Origin: Glandiceps talaboti
Taxonomy: Eukaryota; Hemichordata; Enteropneusta; Spengelidae
Length of the DNA: 64,000 bases
Assembly (NCBI RefSeq): GCF_964340395.1
Contig: NC_135560.1
Location: forward strand, 23,413,175 to 23,477,174
Reading direction: 5' to 3'
The translations under genes and the position numbers were made by a program. The notes below the pieces were generated by a model that saw only the letters and a list, made by a program, of their open reading frames with translations, made no database searches and was not told where the DNA came from. Shown here piece after piece: positions 13,701 to 25,679 of the stretch; position 1 is the first letter of the stretch; every line of letters begins with the position of its first letter.

Positions 13701-16700
13701 GAATATTTTCACACTGCATGGAAGTTTGTATCTGAATGGATGGATATATGATAAAAGTGAAGAACTGTAAACTTGTTTAACATTTGCTAAAAAAACAACT
13801 TAGTGATTTATATATATATATATACAGTATCATGTCATCATCTTTGCATCAAAGGTGAATTTCATTTCAGAAAATAAAGGAATTTTTGAGCTCTTCAGCC
13901 TCTGGAGAGTCATTTCATGATTTTATACATCCCTTTACATTACATTATGTGATTGACAAGAAAAACAAACAAGTTGAAATTTGTTCCTCATTCATAGTTT
14001 ATATGTTGGTTGGTCCTTGTCTTTGACATAGTCTGAAGGGAGTCAGCAGACAGGCATATTCATAAATATCCCCACACAAAACTTCTGCTTAGTGTTGTTG
14101 AAGCACCCTTAGGTGTAGTCTGTAAGATACAGACATTCATGCAACACTATCAGCCAGCATAACTCAAGAAGCCTGATAGGGGTGAACAACACGACGTATC
14201 TTAAAGTCTACCTTATGTCAGGAGTGTTTCCCTCAGCTGAATGAGTTATAATATTGGTATAGGGGAAAATATCCTGATGTTTGTTAGTGTTTTCACATCG
14301 TAGTTTTAATTAGGAAAAAAGATAATGAATAATAACTGTCCATGTTTTGGTAAATTGGAAAACCAAAGTATATTTAGAGTATTCATTGTATGTTCCTCTT
14401 TACCCATCAGAACAAAGTCGGAGGGATGATTTAGAAGCTCTAGGCCATATGTTTATGTACTTTTTACGGGGAAGTTTACCATGGCAAGGTCTGAAGGTAG
14501 GTTGATGTTAATGTCCTGTGTGTATGTGAAAGTTGAACTACTCGAGATAAATAGCATCATTTTATGGAAACTACACAAATATCAGTCGGAGAAGTAAAAT
14601 CCAACATGTCTCGTTCTTTAGCCTCAAGCGAAAAAAAAAGCTATGTTCATAAAAGTCCCTTTTTACAGACCTTGGTAAGTTCTAATTGTGTAGATTCTTA
14701 TACTCTTGTCTATCAGAGATGAAGAAATACTCCATACATGTATATTTGCATACATTTTGAGCACAATTAATTAACCTGTACATAAACTGTACAATTGTGC
14801 TACAACATCGTTGGTCTTATTTTTTTCTTTTCTGAATCTAGGCAGACACATTAAAGGAAAGGTACCAGAAGATAGGAGATACCAAGAGGGCGACGCCAAT
14901 TGAAGTACTGTGTGAAAATTACCAAGGTACGAAAAAAGGAATTTTCAAATATATTATGGCTACAGATAAATTTTGATATTGAAATAAAAACTTAATGTGA
15001 CAAAATGGAATATCCTATCCTAGTTGAAGCCAATAGTAATGTGATCTCATTTGGAAATTAACCCATGTATAGGAAATACATATATGATTATTTATATAAC
15101 TTAATGCATGGAGCTGACAAATAAAACTTAACACATATCTCCATATAAATGTATGCTAAAATAGAAAAGTCACTATGACAATTTTATTAGGGGAATAACT
15201 TTAATGTTTTGGAAATAAGAATTATTATTATCTATGTGTGTGGATTAAATATTTAGTGAGAATGTCCAAAAAAGGAAGTTAGTGTGTAGTGTAAAAAAAA
15301 ATATAGCAGAGAGATGTGAGATAAATGTCTACTAAAGTGAAGAATACTTGGGTGTCAGTATAAGTACTTGTTGATGTAGTCAGTCAGCTGTGACTGGAAA
15401 CCAATTTACTGCTTGGATGATAGACTTCTTTGCCTTAAGTCTTTCTGCTATTCTTCCTTTCTAAAGCATGATTGATTTACTATCCATGATGGTAGACCTA
15501 GTTGGTTTGATTGTCAACTGTATTCTATAGTTTGTACCAAATATGGAACTGTAGTATTATATACCGGTAGTTTGTACCAAATATGGAACTGTATTTTATA
15601 GTTTGTACCAAATATGGAACTGTATTGTATAGTTTGTACCGAATATGGAACTGTATTGTATAGTTTGTACCAAATATGGAAGTGTATTGTATAGTTTGTA
15701 CCAAATATGGAAGTGTATTTTATAGTTTGTACCAAATATGGAAGTGTATTTTATAGTTTGTACCAAATATGGAACTGTACTGTATAGTTTGTACCAAATG
15801 TGGAACTGTACTGTATAGTTTGTACCAAATGTGGAACTGTACTGTATAGTTTGTACCAAATATGGAACTGTACTATACAGTTTGTACCAAATATGGAACT
15901 GTATTGTATTGATACTGTTTGACAATGTTTACAGTGTCCTGGAAACAATAACAAAGGCACCAGGTCTGACTGTAATTTCTGAACTTGATATGATAGAAAT
16001 AATACTCAAAATCACTGTACTTAGCACAAAAATAATATGAAAACAGCCACTCAACCAGACTCACAATTCTTGCCTCTTGGTCAGAAACTAACAAGTAGAG
16101 ATGGTGTTGTTTGTCTCTTAGCCCTCTGGTAAAATGTTTGTAGGGAAAACACTCATTGAACGGATACACTCCAGTATTAACATGACAATATGTGTAGCTT
16201 TATTTTATATTTGATGTCAAGGAAAATTGACAAGGTTTTCACCCAAAATTAGATGAAGTAAAAATAGTGAGACGATTGACAGTTGTCTCCTCATCAAACT
16301 CAAACTATGGTTTTTCAAAATGTAGTATGGTACACATTAAATGTATGTACTGTATGCTTTCATAGTTTTCTAAAAACAAATATCCAGTAGTTTTATTCTT
16401 TCATATCAACCTAATGGAATACTGAGAACAACTTGCCATTACTTAAACTTATTTCTTTCCTCATTTCAGAAATGGCAACATATCTTCGTTACGTGAGGAG
16501 ACTTGATTTCTTCGAAACGCCCGACTACGACTATTTACGAAAGATATTTCTAGATTTAATGGACCGCAAGGGTTGGATGAATGACTATGAATTTGACTGG
16601 ACAGGAAAACAGTTGGTAAGTGTGATGATATCATTTGATTGGAGTTACAACTATGACCCCATAATGCTTTGTCCAAATGTCTCTTGTTTTGTCTTATGTC

Positions 16701-19501
16701 CCAAGCATAACATAGATTTCAAGTTCATGATTCTAATTCAAGTACCACTAATTTTCTTTTTCGCAGAATACGCCTGCAGGGTCATTCCATTCCAATGATG
16801 GGGGAGCGATATCATCACCAATGCCAAGAGATGTAGGAGCCAGGGAGAGGCACCACCAACCCAGGGTGAGAACTGAGAGACACACAAACACACATAAATA
16901 AATTTTGCTATGAAAAGTTTTGCCGTACTTGAGCAATTTTAATTCAAATTAAACTTCTTGAAAATAGCCACTAAGGTGTGAAAGTATTCAAAGATTCACG
17001 TCAGTTTTGTACTCATTTACTACTTATTTATTTACTCGTCTACAAACTAGACGTATGGGCTCGTTTTCTACAATCGCTCTCCACCATATAGTCAAATGGT
17101 TTTTAGCACCACATTCCATTCTAACCACCAACAGCAGTAGTTTAATGCTATTGGAGAGTCCATATAAACACGATGGTGTTATCATGTCCTCACATGACTT
17201 TCTTTTAAGACTTGGTTGAATTTGTAGTAAACTGAATGAAGTAACTAATTACAACTACCTGTCAGTGTGTGATGGAATACTACTGACATGAGTGGTTCAC
17301 CCTTTCCCAAGCAGCAGATTTCTGGTCGATTTTGTCTTTTTGACTATACGTGGAGAGAGATAGTAGAAAATGAGTGTACACATATAGTTTCTAGACTATT
17401 TACTCCTGTACTGTGGCTACAAATATTTCTGTTTTGTCCTTCTCAAATCAATTATTTACCTTCATTAAAATATAAACTTACATGTGATAATATGCAATCT
17501 GGAAAATAAAATGAATTTGGGGATCATTAACAGGAAACTAAAATAAATTTTCATTTAATTTCAGGATCGGGGTGGTCGACTTGGGGCCTGGGGAGAGCAA
17601 CAGGCTCACATAAACCAGCAAAACTTACAACCACATCTAACACCAGCTGACAGGCATGGCGGGTCATGTCAGGTTGTAAGTTCAACCAATGGTGAACTAG
17701 CAAATGATGATGCCACTGCTGTACATTCTAATGCTCCAATAACTGCTCCACAAGAAGTGGAAGTAGTCGACGAATCAAAGTATGTGTAAGTCATTACTCT
17801 TCTTTCCAACCTTTTCCATTCTCTCTCTCACCTTTGCACTCTGAACTTCAACCTTCAGTGAGTCACTCATGTATTAAAGTCAGTCTTTCTATCAATCCCA
17901 CCACATTTCTATAAAGTAGTCGTTGATGGCACTCTTCACATTCTCCTACACCAACTACTTGTAGTACATTGTATACTCTTAGTGCTGTTACTATATTGTG
18001 ACTGAAGTTGCTGCACATGTTATATTCAGCATATTTCAATAATGGTTTAGTGGAGTGTGTGAAATGACGACAACAAACATTTTACACGCTATATTTCTTT
18101 GTTACTTGTACATTTCAACATTCCTTTTAATTTACTCAGATATTATTATAATCCACATCTCTTTAGTTCTTTTAGTTAAACATAGACAACTACCATTTGA
18201 ATTGTTATGTGTACACTTTGTTGAATTTTGATATAAGATTCAAGATTTCATGAACCTATCTATCACGATTTGAATGCACTTTGTCATTTTGACTAAAATA
18301 ATGTATGCTAGAAATTAAAGTGATCTGACTGCAGAAATCCTACATTTGATTATTGCGTTCTTACAGATTGACTTTCGAAAAATCTAAAGTTTGACGTAAA
18401 ATTACTTAAAGGGAATGGGTAGGGTTGAGGCAGAGGTGGTAATGAAGACATTTTGTGTGTGATTTTATTACTGTTTGTCTTCACTGAGTTGTTGAGAGAG
18501 ATCATGTAAAAACTCTTGTATTAAAGATATAAACTTGAAACATGGCAGTGTTGTACCTTGCCAGTATGTATATCAATCATGCTCTTTACATATTACTTGT
18601 GTAATGATGTGTTCATTTACATAATACATATGCATATCAATATGCTCATTTACATAATGCACTTGTATCATGCTCATGTACATGCTTATGTATAGTATTG
18701 TGCTAATTTGCATAATAGATATTGGTATATCAGTGCTCAATTACATTATCAAAGCATGTGTACATCAGTGTGCTCATATACAGAACACTATCACTGGTGA
18801 CTGCTTATTTACATAATTCACATCTATATTAGTGTGCTCATTTACATAATTCACATGTATAGTAGTGTGCTCATTTACATAATTCACATGTATAGTAGTG
18901 TGTTCATTTACATAATTCACATGTATAGTAGTGTGTTCATTTACATAATTCACATGTATAGTAGTGTGTTCATTTACATAATTCACATGTATAGTAGTGT
19001 GTTCATTTACATAATTCACATGTATAGTAGTGTGCTCATTTACATAATTCACATGTATAGTAGTGTGCTCATTTACATAATTCACATGTATAGTAGTGTG
19101 TTCATTTACATAATTCACATGTATAGTAGTGTGTTCATTTACATAATTCACATGTATAGTAGTGTGTTCATTTACATAATTCACATGTATAGTAGTGTGT
19201 TCATTTACATAATTCACATGTATAGTAGTGTGCTCATTTACATAATTCACATGTATAGTAGTGTGCTCATTTACATAATTCACATGTATAGTAGTGTGTT
19301 CATTTACATAATTCACATGTATAGTAGTGTGTTCATTTACATAATTCACATGTATAGTAGTGTGCTCATTTACATAATACATAGACATATCCCAACCTAA
19401 ACCTTGTTCTGTATTAATCTTACACACTATCTTTAAATTTCTGCAGGTGTTGCTGTTTCTTCAAGAGAAGGAAAAAGAAGAGCAGCAGTCGAAGAAAGTG
19501 A
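7771..19501 (+). CDS. CSNK1G: casein kinase 1 gamma (3' eight exons; 5' part outside window)
   Basis: Exons: 7771-7919, 10936-11170, 14411-14496, 14842-14926, 16470-16615, 16767-16865, 17565-17785, 19447-19501 (stop TGA). All introns are GT-AG and the phases join, giving 357 codons before the stop. It is a membrane-attached Ser/Thr kinase that phosphorylates LRP5/6 in Wnt signalling in known family members. The first exon carries [20 protein letters not shown]; the second has the catalytic loop YRDVKPEN, the DFG of [12 protein letters not shown], and the CK1-type [15 protein letters not shown]; then [33 protein letters not shown] and [15 protein letters not shown]. The tail ends in [14 protein letters not shown] and a C-C-C-F-F cluster followed by basic residues, as in the palmitoylated gamma tail. 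The glycine loop and lysine exons (about 100 residues) are missing because they lie 5' of base 1. The exact paralogue (G1/G2/G3) cannot be told and is probably pre-duplication. Confidence 0.95.
7920..9244. other. kinase intron, 5' part
   Basis: Non-coding. It holds a perfect 10-bp inverted repeat ACTTTACATG...CATGTAAAGT at about 8627-8657 and a dispersed repeat at 8706-8785 (listed separately). Nothing else is recognised. Confidence 0.6.
8706..8785 (+). repeat. dispersed repeat, copy 1 of 2
   Basis: The stretch with AGGTAAATCTACC, TTTACCGAGGTTTCCCACC and AAAATTATGGTA matches, in reverse complement, 25870-25955 in PCLAF intron 3. The two are diverged but share order and spacing, so they are copies of one interspersed element. 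Confidence 0.5.
9245..9755 (-). pseudogene. LINE reverse-transcriptase C-terminus, 5'-truncated and decayed
   Basis: Reading the - strand from about 9751, the frame gives [13 protein letters not shown], then [23 protein letters not shown] and [11 protein letters not shown]. This is the standard C-terminal block of non-LTR retrotransposon ORF2 proteins ('YGSETW...RRLRWLGHVLR...GRPK.TW'). The frame is broken by a TGA at 9398-9400 and then continues as a [15 protein letters not shown]-like segment, so the copy is dead. A short (GAT)n tail at about 9258-9269 marks the 3' end. Upstream parts of the reverse transcriptase are absent. It sits antisense in the kinase intron. Confidence 0.85.
9756..10935. 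other. kinase intron, 3' part
   Basis: Non-coding; no gene or array is seen. It ends in a pyrimidine-rich acceptor directly before the catalytic-loop exon at 10936. Confidence 0.6.
11232..11582. repeat. about 47-bp degenerate tandem repeat with hairpin motif
   Basis: Seven or so units of about 47 bp built from GGGCTATACTGTCAAAACAG, TATGTCAAGTCAGA and TAGCCAAGTCTCT. The part ATACTGTCAAAACAGTAT is an inverted repeat (6-bp arms, 6-base loop). The array starts about 60 bp after a kinase exon donor. Later units are shortened. Confidence 0.85.
11583..12837. other. kinase intron, non-coding
   Basis: No coding exon, RNA gene or array is recognised. Confidence 0.5.
12838..12982. mobile_element. short palindromic element, family A copy 1
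   Basis: About 145 bp forming one imperfect hairpin. The left arm has CAATATTTTTCTTTATTCAG, AAAATATGAGTGACC and TAAGGGGCCTTGTCACTAT. The right arm carries the complements (ATAGTGACAACCCTTAGGTC, ATATTTTTCTTC on the other strand). The core recurs at 36018-36170 and 60962-61040, so it is a mobile family, probably a MITE. Confidence 0.65.
12983..14410. other. kinase intron, non-coding
   Basis: No gene is seen. A short (TA)n run lies at about 13809-13823. Confidence 0.5.
14927..16469. other. kinase intron containing a 31-bp array
   Basis: The intron between the CENYQ and EMATYLRY exons. Apart from the array at 15521-15908, I see nothing that can be named. Confidence 0.6.
15521..15908. repeat. 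31-bp minisatellite, about 12 copies
   Basis: Units of 31 bp, TATAGTTTGTACCAAATATG then GAACTGTATTG, with variants GAAGTG, AATGTGG and TACTG. One unit near 15552-15567 has an insertion around ATACCGGTAG. The array is intronic. Confidence 0.95.
16866..17564. other. kinase intron, non-coding
   Basis: The intron between two C-terminal linker exons. No repeat array or gene is seen. Confidence 0.6.
18603..19390. repeat. 33-bp minisatellite, about 17 clean copies plus a decayed left edge
   Basis: Units of 33 bp, CATTTACATAATTCACATGT then ATAGTAGTGTGCT or GTGTT. Clean copies run from about 18830 to 19375; looser copies with 'TTTACATAAT' extend left to about 18603. It fills the last kinase intron and stops about 57 bp before the acceptor at 19447. 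The 33-bp length keeps frames open on both strands; these are not genes. Confidence 0.95.
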
Positions 19502-20770
19502 CTGATTTCTCAAGACTACGAACTTGGAAGTCTGTTGGCTGGAAAGACTTCACACTAGAAGTCAAGGTGCTTTAGAAGAATGTGATTTGTAACATTTGCA
19601 AAATCTGCGTAATATTACAAAAGCAGATGTATTTGCATATGAACCGATGATAGTCTTTTTGAATGACTTTTACAGAAATGAGGACTGCTCCAGATTTTTC
19701 AATGCCATCAGAAAGTGTGCACGTTTATTTTTTTTTTTTAAATCAGTTTTGATTTGTTTTGTCTCATTTTGTGTTCATTTTTTGAAATAAAGGAACTGCC
19801 AAATTTTAACCAAAGGCTTTACTTATCCGTAATGGATACTGCACCCCAGTAATTGGTTCACTGAGAACTTCAGTCAACAAAATATTACTGTAAGATTATA
19901 GGGTGTTTCAGACCGAGTGGGCACAATTTACACTGAAACTGAAGCTTTTTGGTGTGCAGGAATATAAATAGTAGGAGATGATAACGATTGATGAACACAT
20001 GTCTTGACTCTTAATGATTGATTTAAACTTGTACATACTTGGTAAACTTGGCACTGTTGCTATACATTGTACATTTGGAAACAAAGACAGTTGTAGGTCA
20101 GACACTCTCTGACCTTTTTTTTGTCATGGTTGGAGTCCTGGTTTCATTCACTTATACCTTGTAGATGTATTTTCTTCACATTGTGTTTACATTCTTTCTG
20201 TTTTCGTATTCTCCATATTCAATTCACAGAAAGCAGTCCCTCACTGTGATAACCCAGAGTGGCTCAAGTCCACATCATGTAGGGTTTCCATGAATGTGAG
20301 AGTTTTGAAAGGACTATGATTAAACAGAAAGGTTCTTGCAAAATGATCAGCAGGCTGCCATCATTACTTAGGCTGATCAAGTTGTGCCTTTCGTCAAGGT
20401 GGAAGGTTCTGTACAAGATTACTGTTTTAACAAAAACATGCTCTTTAGACACAGGCCCTAAAGAATTGCACAAATGGAAAATAATTAGACTTGTAAATTA
20501 TTTGATTGCACGATTTTAGACGTTTGTATATCTTCCAGTGATTGCATCCGGTGGTCAGTTTTTTGAATGTTCTGTAAAAATTAAACAGGCAGGGATTTGA
20601 AAGAAGGAAATCATTACCTGTGAAATGTATGTCACTAAAATTTTGCCTGATTCTGCCTGTGAGGGCGCTTGTCCTCAAATAAATGAATGCAGCTATAATA
20701 TTATGCTTGCTGTTGTATTTACAATTTACCTATGGTATTTTGTCAGTACTGAAATAATAAAATAAACAAT
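19502..20770 (+). other. CSNK1G: kinase 3' UTR (probable extent)
   Basis: Follows the TGA at 19499-19501. AATAAA signals are seen at 19786-19791, 20678-20683 and 20756-20766. The first lies about 285 bases after the stop. Which of them is used cannot be decided from sequence alone, and a longer UTR up to about 22.1 kb is possible. Confidence 0.5.
19786..19791 (+). terminator. candidate polyadenylation signal of the kinase gene
   Basis: AATAAA about 285 bases after the kinase stop codon, followed by GT/T-rich sequence further on. Alternative signals lie at 20678 and 20756. Confidence 0.4.
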
Positions 20771-22962
20771 AAGGGATACAAATACAAGTGGATGAAAATA
20801 TTACTGGTATCCATATAGTATAAAAATTGCATGATGTTGACGTGTGTTCTGTAACATTGAAAGTAAAATTATGACCCAATACTTTTTACATATTAATGTG
20901 TTTTGTTACTAGAGTGCTATTACAAAAAGTACAAAGACAGCACTTCTAGATTTCATTTGTTGATAGCAAACAAGCGTTAGGTTTTGCAAATATGCACATG
21001 TGTGCCATGGCCATTTCAAAGGGTATTAAAGCAACAATGTCACTGGGTTTGTACAGTACCTAGTAATAACAGCAACTATGCTGCTTAGTTTCCATTTGAG
21101 CTAAGACTTTAGGTTTTCAATAGTTTTTCATTTTATATGATACAAAGCACAATCAAAGTATTCACTAGTCCTGGTGACTGGTTGATATGTAGCGATCTTT
21201 ACTGGAAAAAAATTTCAAAACTGTACTTGTGAATATAATTATGTTTGATAATGATGATGATAATAATAATGATAACAAACCCCTGGAGTAATTCCAGTGA
21301 GAACAATGTATTCTTAATGTCTCAAATTTACTGCTGTGTTTTTTTGGCAGCAAGGGCTCATTTGTAGAACTTGCCTAGAATCAGTTTTATAACGTAACAT
21401 TGTCAAACGAAAGAGTTGTTAATTCCTTCATCATTGGCCATGTATGTGTAGTTGTAAAGTACTATTCTTCCATCCCAGGTGTCCAGTGTCAACATTTGTT
21501 GTAATCTTTGTTTGTTTTGTCTAACGACTCAATTTGAAGAAAACTTGTATTTTGGCATTCCATTACCACAGCCCTATATGACAGTATTTCTGTCATCAGA
21601 CTCGTCTTTGTAAGGTCTTAAGATGTAAATGTCTAGTCTTTGAAACAGAATAATCACAAACTAATTTACAAGTCAATACATAATTAGAACTATAGATCAT
21701 AGATCTCTCCCCATCAAGTACTGAATGCCCAAAATTTTAAACACATTTTCATGAAAACATTTTCTTTGCATATGCAATTTTTCAAAGGAGAATTTACCTA
21801 GTTTTAAGCATTACAGACAAGATGAACATTCTGTTAAACTGTTTCTCAACCTTCTTGTAATAGATTAAAGTCCTAATGGAGGGTTCCATGCCACTCAGAG
21901 TCTAACCAAAGCCACTCAAATTTTAACTTCTTAAAAAAGAACTTGGCAGTTAGGGTTAGGGATTTTAACATGTGCATCAGACTATATTGTAAAATTTAAT
22001 GCCAACCTGAATGTGCTTTGATGTGCTATTTAGGGAAGTTGAAGTTGTTCCTGCCGTAGGTGCTGTAATATTATTTTGAAATTTACAAGCTTTATATAAA
22101 TGAATATTAAAACCAAGATGTCCAGCTCTGTGTTCATATTTTCTTTTTAAGTTTCCTTTTAGCGTTGTTTCTTTTTGTTGGTATGTTTTAGAAATAAGTT
22201 GTATAAATAGTGTTGTTTGTTTTCATCCAGATCCCTTTCCCACCCATAAAAGACAAAAATTTTGAGGATGTATATGATCAAATTCTGGTGTGTTTTTTCA
22301 GCCAGAGATTGATCACCTAGGAGTTTCATTCCGGTTTTATGCTGTATTCCAATTTCTGTTCAAGGAAATTTGTAAGACAAAAATATGCTTGACCTGTTGA
22401 AGGAATGCTATTACAAAAATACTAGCAACTAAGAATTCTTTCTGTCGTTATTTGTGAAACTTGAAATGTGGCGATGTAATTGTGTTTACAGAGTATATTT
22501 TCATGTTGCTTGTATACAAGCGATATTACACCCTCCCAAGACGTCTTCTGTTTATAAACAAAAAGATTTTTCTGTGTAGATGTATTATACATAAAAAAAT
22601 GATGAGATGTTAAATTTTTTTATCTTTCCTTATTTCTTTCAATGACTGTTTACAAGAGGATTACTTTTTCTACAACTATGTCTCCTGTCAAGTTTTTATT
22701 TCCTGCAAAAACAAGATTTTTGGACATTTCCTGTACAGGGGAGAAGTTGCATATATGAAGAGGGATGGGGACGTTAATAAGTTTGCAATGTGGTCTGCAA
22801 CATTCTTCAAGATTTTACAGACTAGGGGAGGGGATGGGGAGGGAGGGGGATGTTTGTGTCTGGAAGACATTGAAAAACTTGTAGATAGAGATGTCAAAGT
22901 AAATTAAAGAAAAATCATGCATTCATAATTTTGTGAGTTGTGTCTCTGAATATCCATGGGAT

Positions 22963-22965
<3 letters not shown>

Positions 22966-22998
<33 letters not shown>

Positions 22999-23248
22999 TG
23001 CGCAAGAAAATACTACCCCAATCTCATACCATTCCAATGTTTTATGTCCATTTTAAACTCGTTGATAAGTTATCTATGTACATGTATACGAGCATGTCTA
23101 CTATTGAAATAATGTACTGTGTTTATATATATATTCATCCATACACACACACCCATCCATACATCCATCGATACACACACACACACACCCATCCATCCAT
23201 CCATCCATATATACATACATACATACATACATACACACATACATACAC
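22966..23248. repeat. (TG)n and CA/CATC/CATA microsatellites
   Basis: A pure (TG)n run at 22966-22994; then, after about 140 bp of ordinary sequence, mixed ACAC, CATC and ACAT tetranucleotides from 23137 to 23248. Confidence 0.85.
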
Positions 23249-23340
23249 CATTAAAATCTGGTGTGAAATATGGTTGTTTGGCAGAGCTATAGATATAGAA
23301 AGGGAGTGGGCCTAAAACAAAAGAGTAACTTCATGTAATC

Positions 23341-23470
23341 GTTATTAATACTAATATGGTAACCCCGAATTGAAACAGTCCTTTACAAAATCACTGATAC
23401 ACTATTAATAAATCAATACAGTAACCCAGGACTGAAACAGTTCTTTACAAAATCACTAATACACTATTCA
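23341..23470. repeat. two-copy tandem duplication of about 65 bp
   Basis: The block with GTAACCC, GAAACAGT, CTTTACAAAATCACT and ATACACTATT occurs twice in succession with minor changes. Confidence 0.7.
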
Positions 23471-25679
23471 AATCAATTTTATAACCAACTTTATTGAAAA
23501 CTATATTGACTAAAAAATATGTTACTCCTGTGACACTATTTTCAAAGATTCATAAAAATAGATTGTTAGCATATATATGATCTTACAAAAGTAAAGAGTA
23601 CATGTAAAACTTGGCAGTTTATTAACTCCTGTTATTTGTATATCATACTGGTATTTTGAATTATAATTAAACTTAAAAGTTGTTACATTTTTAAATAGCT
23701 GAATCTGATAGCAATTTTGATGTGCTTTCACAGCTGTTGATATTTGGTTATTGAGACTACTGTGGAAGTCAAGGTAATAGACAAACTAAGTAAGACAGAT
23801 GAACTAAAACTGTTCTTGTTGCATGTGATAGCTTACTCAAGTGGATCATGATAATAGTCTTGCCTTGGTTATGTGGATATAATCACGTAATCAAGATAGT
23901 GTAAACACTAAATAAGGTTGAACAGAAAGCTTTGTCACTTTGGCTACTAGATATGCAACCTTATATATAGTGTGAGTGTAATTACATCAACATGTTGCAA
24001 CAATAGGTTTAGTTTGTGTCTATCTTATTAGTTTGTTTAGCTCAATTTCCAGAGTATTAAGTTTCTTAATTATCTTTTTTTCTGAAGTCTCAAATATAAT
24101 AGTGACCCAAAGATATATCTTGTTGGTCCTATTACTCAGTGTAAGATGTGGCAGGATATTGGAAATTCATAAACAAAATCACAGAAAGTAACTCTTATGG
24201 CAGTGTTATTAGTAAAGATCTCATCACTACATTTTAAACTTTATACAACATAACATAATGGCAGTGTTAAATGTCTACACAAAACTAACTAAATAAATCT
24301 TTCTTTGCCTCTTTTTACAACCCACACCTAGTGTTAAATGATTCAAAAACTTGTAACTAAAATGCAGTGTTGGCAGTGACTTGCTCATCTGTAAACAGAT
24401 ACTATTGGTATCATCAGCTGATCTTTCAAACCATTTGTTTCTATGGAAACATTTGTAAATCTTGTAAATTGTAAATGAAGGCATGGTTCAACATCCTTGT
24501 ATTATTGGTTGCTTCACTACATACAGTCAATCAATGTGTATAATGTCCCATACAGCAAAGTAAACAGGTCTTTAGGAAAATGAACATAACAAGTTCAAGT
24601 AGCATATGATAAAATCAGTAAATATTCCATTTTGGGCCACAGTATACTATACCCTGGTATCAGAACACACTACTTGGGTCAAATGAACATGGCTTACTAT
24701 ATATTTTATATAGAGTCCAATAAATCAAAATAGAGATATGAAATGGAGACATTTATTACCACAGCAGAGGGTTTCTGTAACATCCAGGCAGTGATAATGT
24801 AATGTTTGCTGATTATATTTAACTGCAATGTGTTAGTTTTTGACAACCTGTAGTACATGTACTAGTATGGTGTTTTATCTCACAATTTTTGGACTCCTTA
24901 TAAATGCAGTGTTCACAAGAACTTGACCCTCAGTAATTACAGTACTGATAATATGATCTAGAAAACTGTACCCAAAAAGTAATATCATGATAAATTAATC
25001 TTCTTACAGTGTGCTGGAAGTCGAAACTAATTACATTATCAATGCGTAGGTTGTTGAATTGTTGCAGTGTAATATAGAGTACATCATTTCAAGATACTAA
25101 TTGTATGACATAAATAAACATAGCAGCAGTAAGAGAGAAACATGACAGTCTTTAAAAATATATATCATTTGAACAAGTTCTAATTTGGAAAAAATGCAGC
25201 ATGGTCTCAAAATGAGTAGCTTGATCTCAACATGTCATGGAAATCATATGAAATTACTCTATGCAGCCTGGAACCAGGAAAAGCATCGCCTTGCCCATTA
25301 TCTTTGTGTCCAGGGTTAAAATCTCTTTCCTATGCTACACACACAATTCCAATTGCAATGATATTGGGAATATTTTATTAATTTATGAAATATAGCCTGG
25401 ATTATTTGATCACAGTATTCATGTGGTAACACTAATTTATGTACATTAACTCATTTTGTCCATACAACAGGATACTGTTTTCTGATGGTTGAAAAAGATG
25501 CATGAACAGTGCCCCCATATCGTCACACGGTATAAAGATATATTTAAAAAATTACACCCAATCTACAGCACAATCCTGAAAGTTTGGGAATATCTAGCAT
25601 TATAATTAACAAAAAATATACAGCTATAGAAACACAGGGTTAGTTTTTAAAGAAAAAATCTGCAATTTAGAACATTTCT

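Larger units (their letters stand above)
20771..25679. other. convergent intergenic region between kinase and PCLAF genes
   Basis: The two genes point at each other across this stretch, which must hold their distal 3' UTRs. No exon is seen. It includes (TG)n at 22966-22994, CA/CATC/CATA runs at 23137-23248 and a two-copy repeat at 23341-23470. A G-rich patch lies at about 22825-22851. Confidence 0.55.

Noticed and set aside
17784-17785. Alternative kinase donor two bases earlier (TAT|GTGTAA)
   Set aside because: Only the donor after 17785 keeps the frame into the Cys-Cys-Cys tail exon.
18774-19427. 217- and 188-codon repeat proteins
   Set aside because: Frames through a 33-bp intronic minisatellite inside the kinase gene.
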